NCBI GenBank assembly: GCA_031281855.1
Contig: JAITEW010000231.1
Location: forward strand, 1-5,925
Reading direction: 5' to 3'
DNA from: Treponema sp.
GTDB lineage: Bacteria; Spirochaetota; Spirochaetia; Treponematales; Breznakiellaceae
Length of the DNA stretch: 5,925 nt
Shown: positions 4,901 to 5,925 of the stretch, piece by piece
Layout of the letters: each line of letters begins with the position of its first letter
Position numbering within the stretch: position 1 is the first letter of the stretch
Translations under genes and position numbers: made by a program
The notes under the pieces: model-generated
Seen by the model: only the letters and a program-made list of their open reading frames with translations
The model's database searches: none
Told to the model about the DNA's origin: nothing

Positions 4901-5925
4901 ATGGAAAATTGGTACAATATGGATAAAGAAAGCGTGTTGAAGAAGCAAAAATCAGACGCGCATAAGGGTTTACCGGCAGGCGAAGCCGGGAGGCGGCAGG
5001 CTGAATTCGGTCTTAACAAATTTGCCGAAAAAAAGAAAGAAACTCTCTTTTCACAGATTATCCGCCAGCTTAAAGATGTAGCGGTAATTATCCTGCTTTT
5101 GGCCGCTGTCCTTTCATTTGCGCTGGCGCTCCGCGACGGGCACGGATTTATCGAGCCGGTAGTAATAATTTCTATCGTCATCATGAATGTGATTCTTGCA
5201 ATCACCCAGGAACGCGGCGCGGAAAGAGCGCTGGAAGCCCTGTCGGTTCTTAACAGTCCAAGCTGCTTTGTGATCAGGGACGGTTATAAACAGGAAATGG
5301 ATACCGCTCTTGTTGTTCCCGGCGACATTATTATCTTGAAGACCGGCGATCTTGTACCGGCGGACGCCCGTATTCTGGAATGTGAAAGTTTTACCGTTGA
5401 CGAAGCGTCCCTGACAGGCGAAAGCGAACCATCGGAAAAGAATACGGATATTCTGCAAAAGGAAAACGCCCCTCTTGGCGACCGCCTGAATATGGTTTTT
5501 TCCGGCTGTCTTGTGGTAAGCGGACACGCCCGCGCGGTCGTTACCTCGACGGGGATGAGTACGGAAATCGGGAAAATCGCCGGTTACCTCAATTACACCA
5601 GGAAAAACAAAACGCCGCTCCAACTCAGGCTTGACAAGCTGGGCAAGGCAATCAGCAGCATAGCGGTTGTCGCGGCTTTCGCGATTTTTGTGATCGGGTT
5701 TATCCAGGGACAGGAGATATGGCACCTTGTTATGTTAGCGGTCACTCTTGCGGTCGCGGCGGTTCCTGAAACATTGGCGCTTATCGTAACGCTTACGCTT
5801 ACCCATGGCGTTAAAGAAATGGTGAGCAAAAACGCCCTCATCAGGAAACTACAGGCAGTTGAAACATTGGGAAGCACTTCCGTTATTTGCTCTGACAAAA
5901 CCGGAACGCTCACTCAAAACAAGAT
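4901..5925 (+). CDS. P2-type cation-transporting ATPase, probably Ca2+ (N-terminal part, runs off right edge)
   Basis: An ATG at 4901 with a strong ribosome binding site (GAGGAG, 4890-4895) opens a frame with no stop to the window end (341 codons plus two bases; the family is usually about 850-900 residues). Residues 1-50 match the cation-ATPase N-terminal domain (KGLPAGEAGRRQAEFGLNKF). Helices 1 and 2 lie near 60-77 and 84-102. The actuator domain carries VVPGDIIILKTGDLVPADAR and TGES (172-175), the dephosphorylation motif. Helices 3 and 4 lie near 251-268 and 276-300. Helix 4 holds PETLAL (289-294), where E290 is the expected cation ligand of the PEGLP-type motif. The phosphorylation motif is CSDKTGTLTQNK with D332 as the phosphorylated Asp. 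The protein would export Ca2+ or a related cation across the inner membrane. Exact ion unknown, because helices 5-6 are missing. GC is lower than in the ECF operon. Confidence 0.92.
   Translation, partial: MENWYNMDKESVLKKQKSDAHKGLPAGEAGRRQAEFGLNKFAEKKKETLFSQIIRQLKDVAVIILLLAAVLSFALALRDGHGFIEPVVIISIVIMNVILAITQERGAERALEALSVLNSPSCFVIRDGYKQEMDTALVVPGDIIILKTGDLVPADARILECESFTVDEASLTGESEPSEKNTDILQKENAPLGDRLNMVFSGCLVVSGHARAVVTSTGMSTEIGKIAGYLNYTRKNKTPLQLRLDKLGKAISSIAVVAAFAIFVIGFIQGQEIWHLVMLAVTLAVAAVPETLALIVTLTLTHGVKEMVSKNALIRKLQAVETLGSTSVICSDKTGTLTQNK

Noticed and set aside
5114..5725. 203-codon minus-strand ORF opposite the P-type ATPase
   Set aside because: It lies entirely against a gene with conserved TGES, PE and DKTGT motifs; the product resembles nothing known to me.

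Overview
The window reads as ordinary bacterial chromosome, probably from a spirochaete of the Treponema type. That guess rests on the combination of a SPOR-domain RlpA without a clear lipobox, a complete S-A-A-T ECF operon and mid-range GC. No single marker gene proves it, so treat the taxonomy as tentative.

Left part, minus strand (1-1195). The N-terminus of a DMT/EamA-type transporter runs off the left edge (174 down to 1). Before it, reading leftward, lies rlpA (1195-401), a secreted double-psi beta-barrel plus SPOR-domain lytic transglycosylase. The two are separated by a hairpin in the rlpA 3' UTR (308-344) and a strong intrinsic terminator (280-252), so they are probably separate transcripts.

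Centre, plus strand (1196-4517). A 222-bp divergent intergenic region carries A/T tracts, a good sigma70-type promoter (TTGACA, 17 bp, TATGTT) and a 28-bp imperfect palindrome just past the predicted transcription start. This drives a compact four-gene operon encoding an ECF transporter: a substrate-binding S component resembling the TrpP (tryptophan) family, two ATPases and the transmembrane coupling protein EcfT. The two ATPases overlap by 8 bp and the second overlaps ecfT by 4 bp, which suggests translational coupling. Having all four parts together suggests a dedicated transporter, not a shared energising module. The ATPase pair looks asymmetric. The first lacks the H-loop histidine and the second has an altered signature motif, and both changes should fall in the same composite ATP site.

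Right part (4518-5925). A 383-bp, visibly AT-richer stretch holds a possible weak promoter, a long near-perfect hairpin (4664-4704) and two tiny ORFs with good ribosome binding sites. It is followed by the first 341 codons of a P2-type cation (probably Ca2+) transporting ATPase that runs off the right edge. This gene also has lower GC than the ECF operon, so its history may differ.

I found no RNA genes, CRISPR, insertion sequence or attachment site. The most interesting material is the self-contained ECF operon with its operator-like palindrome and its asymmetric ATPase pair. I see no clearly new system.
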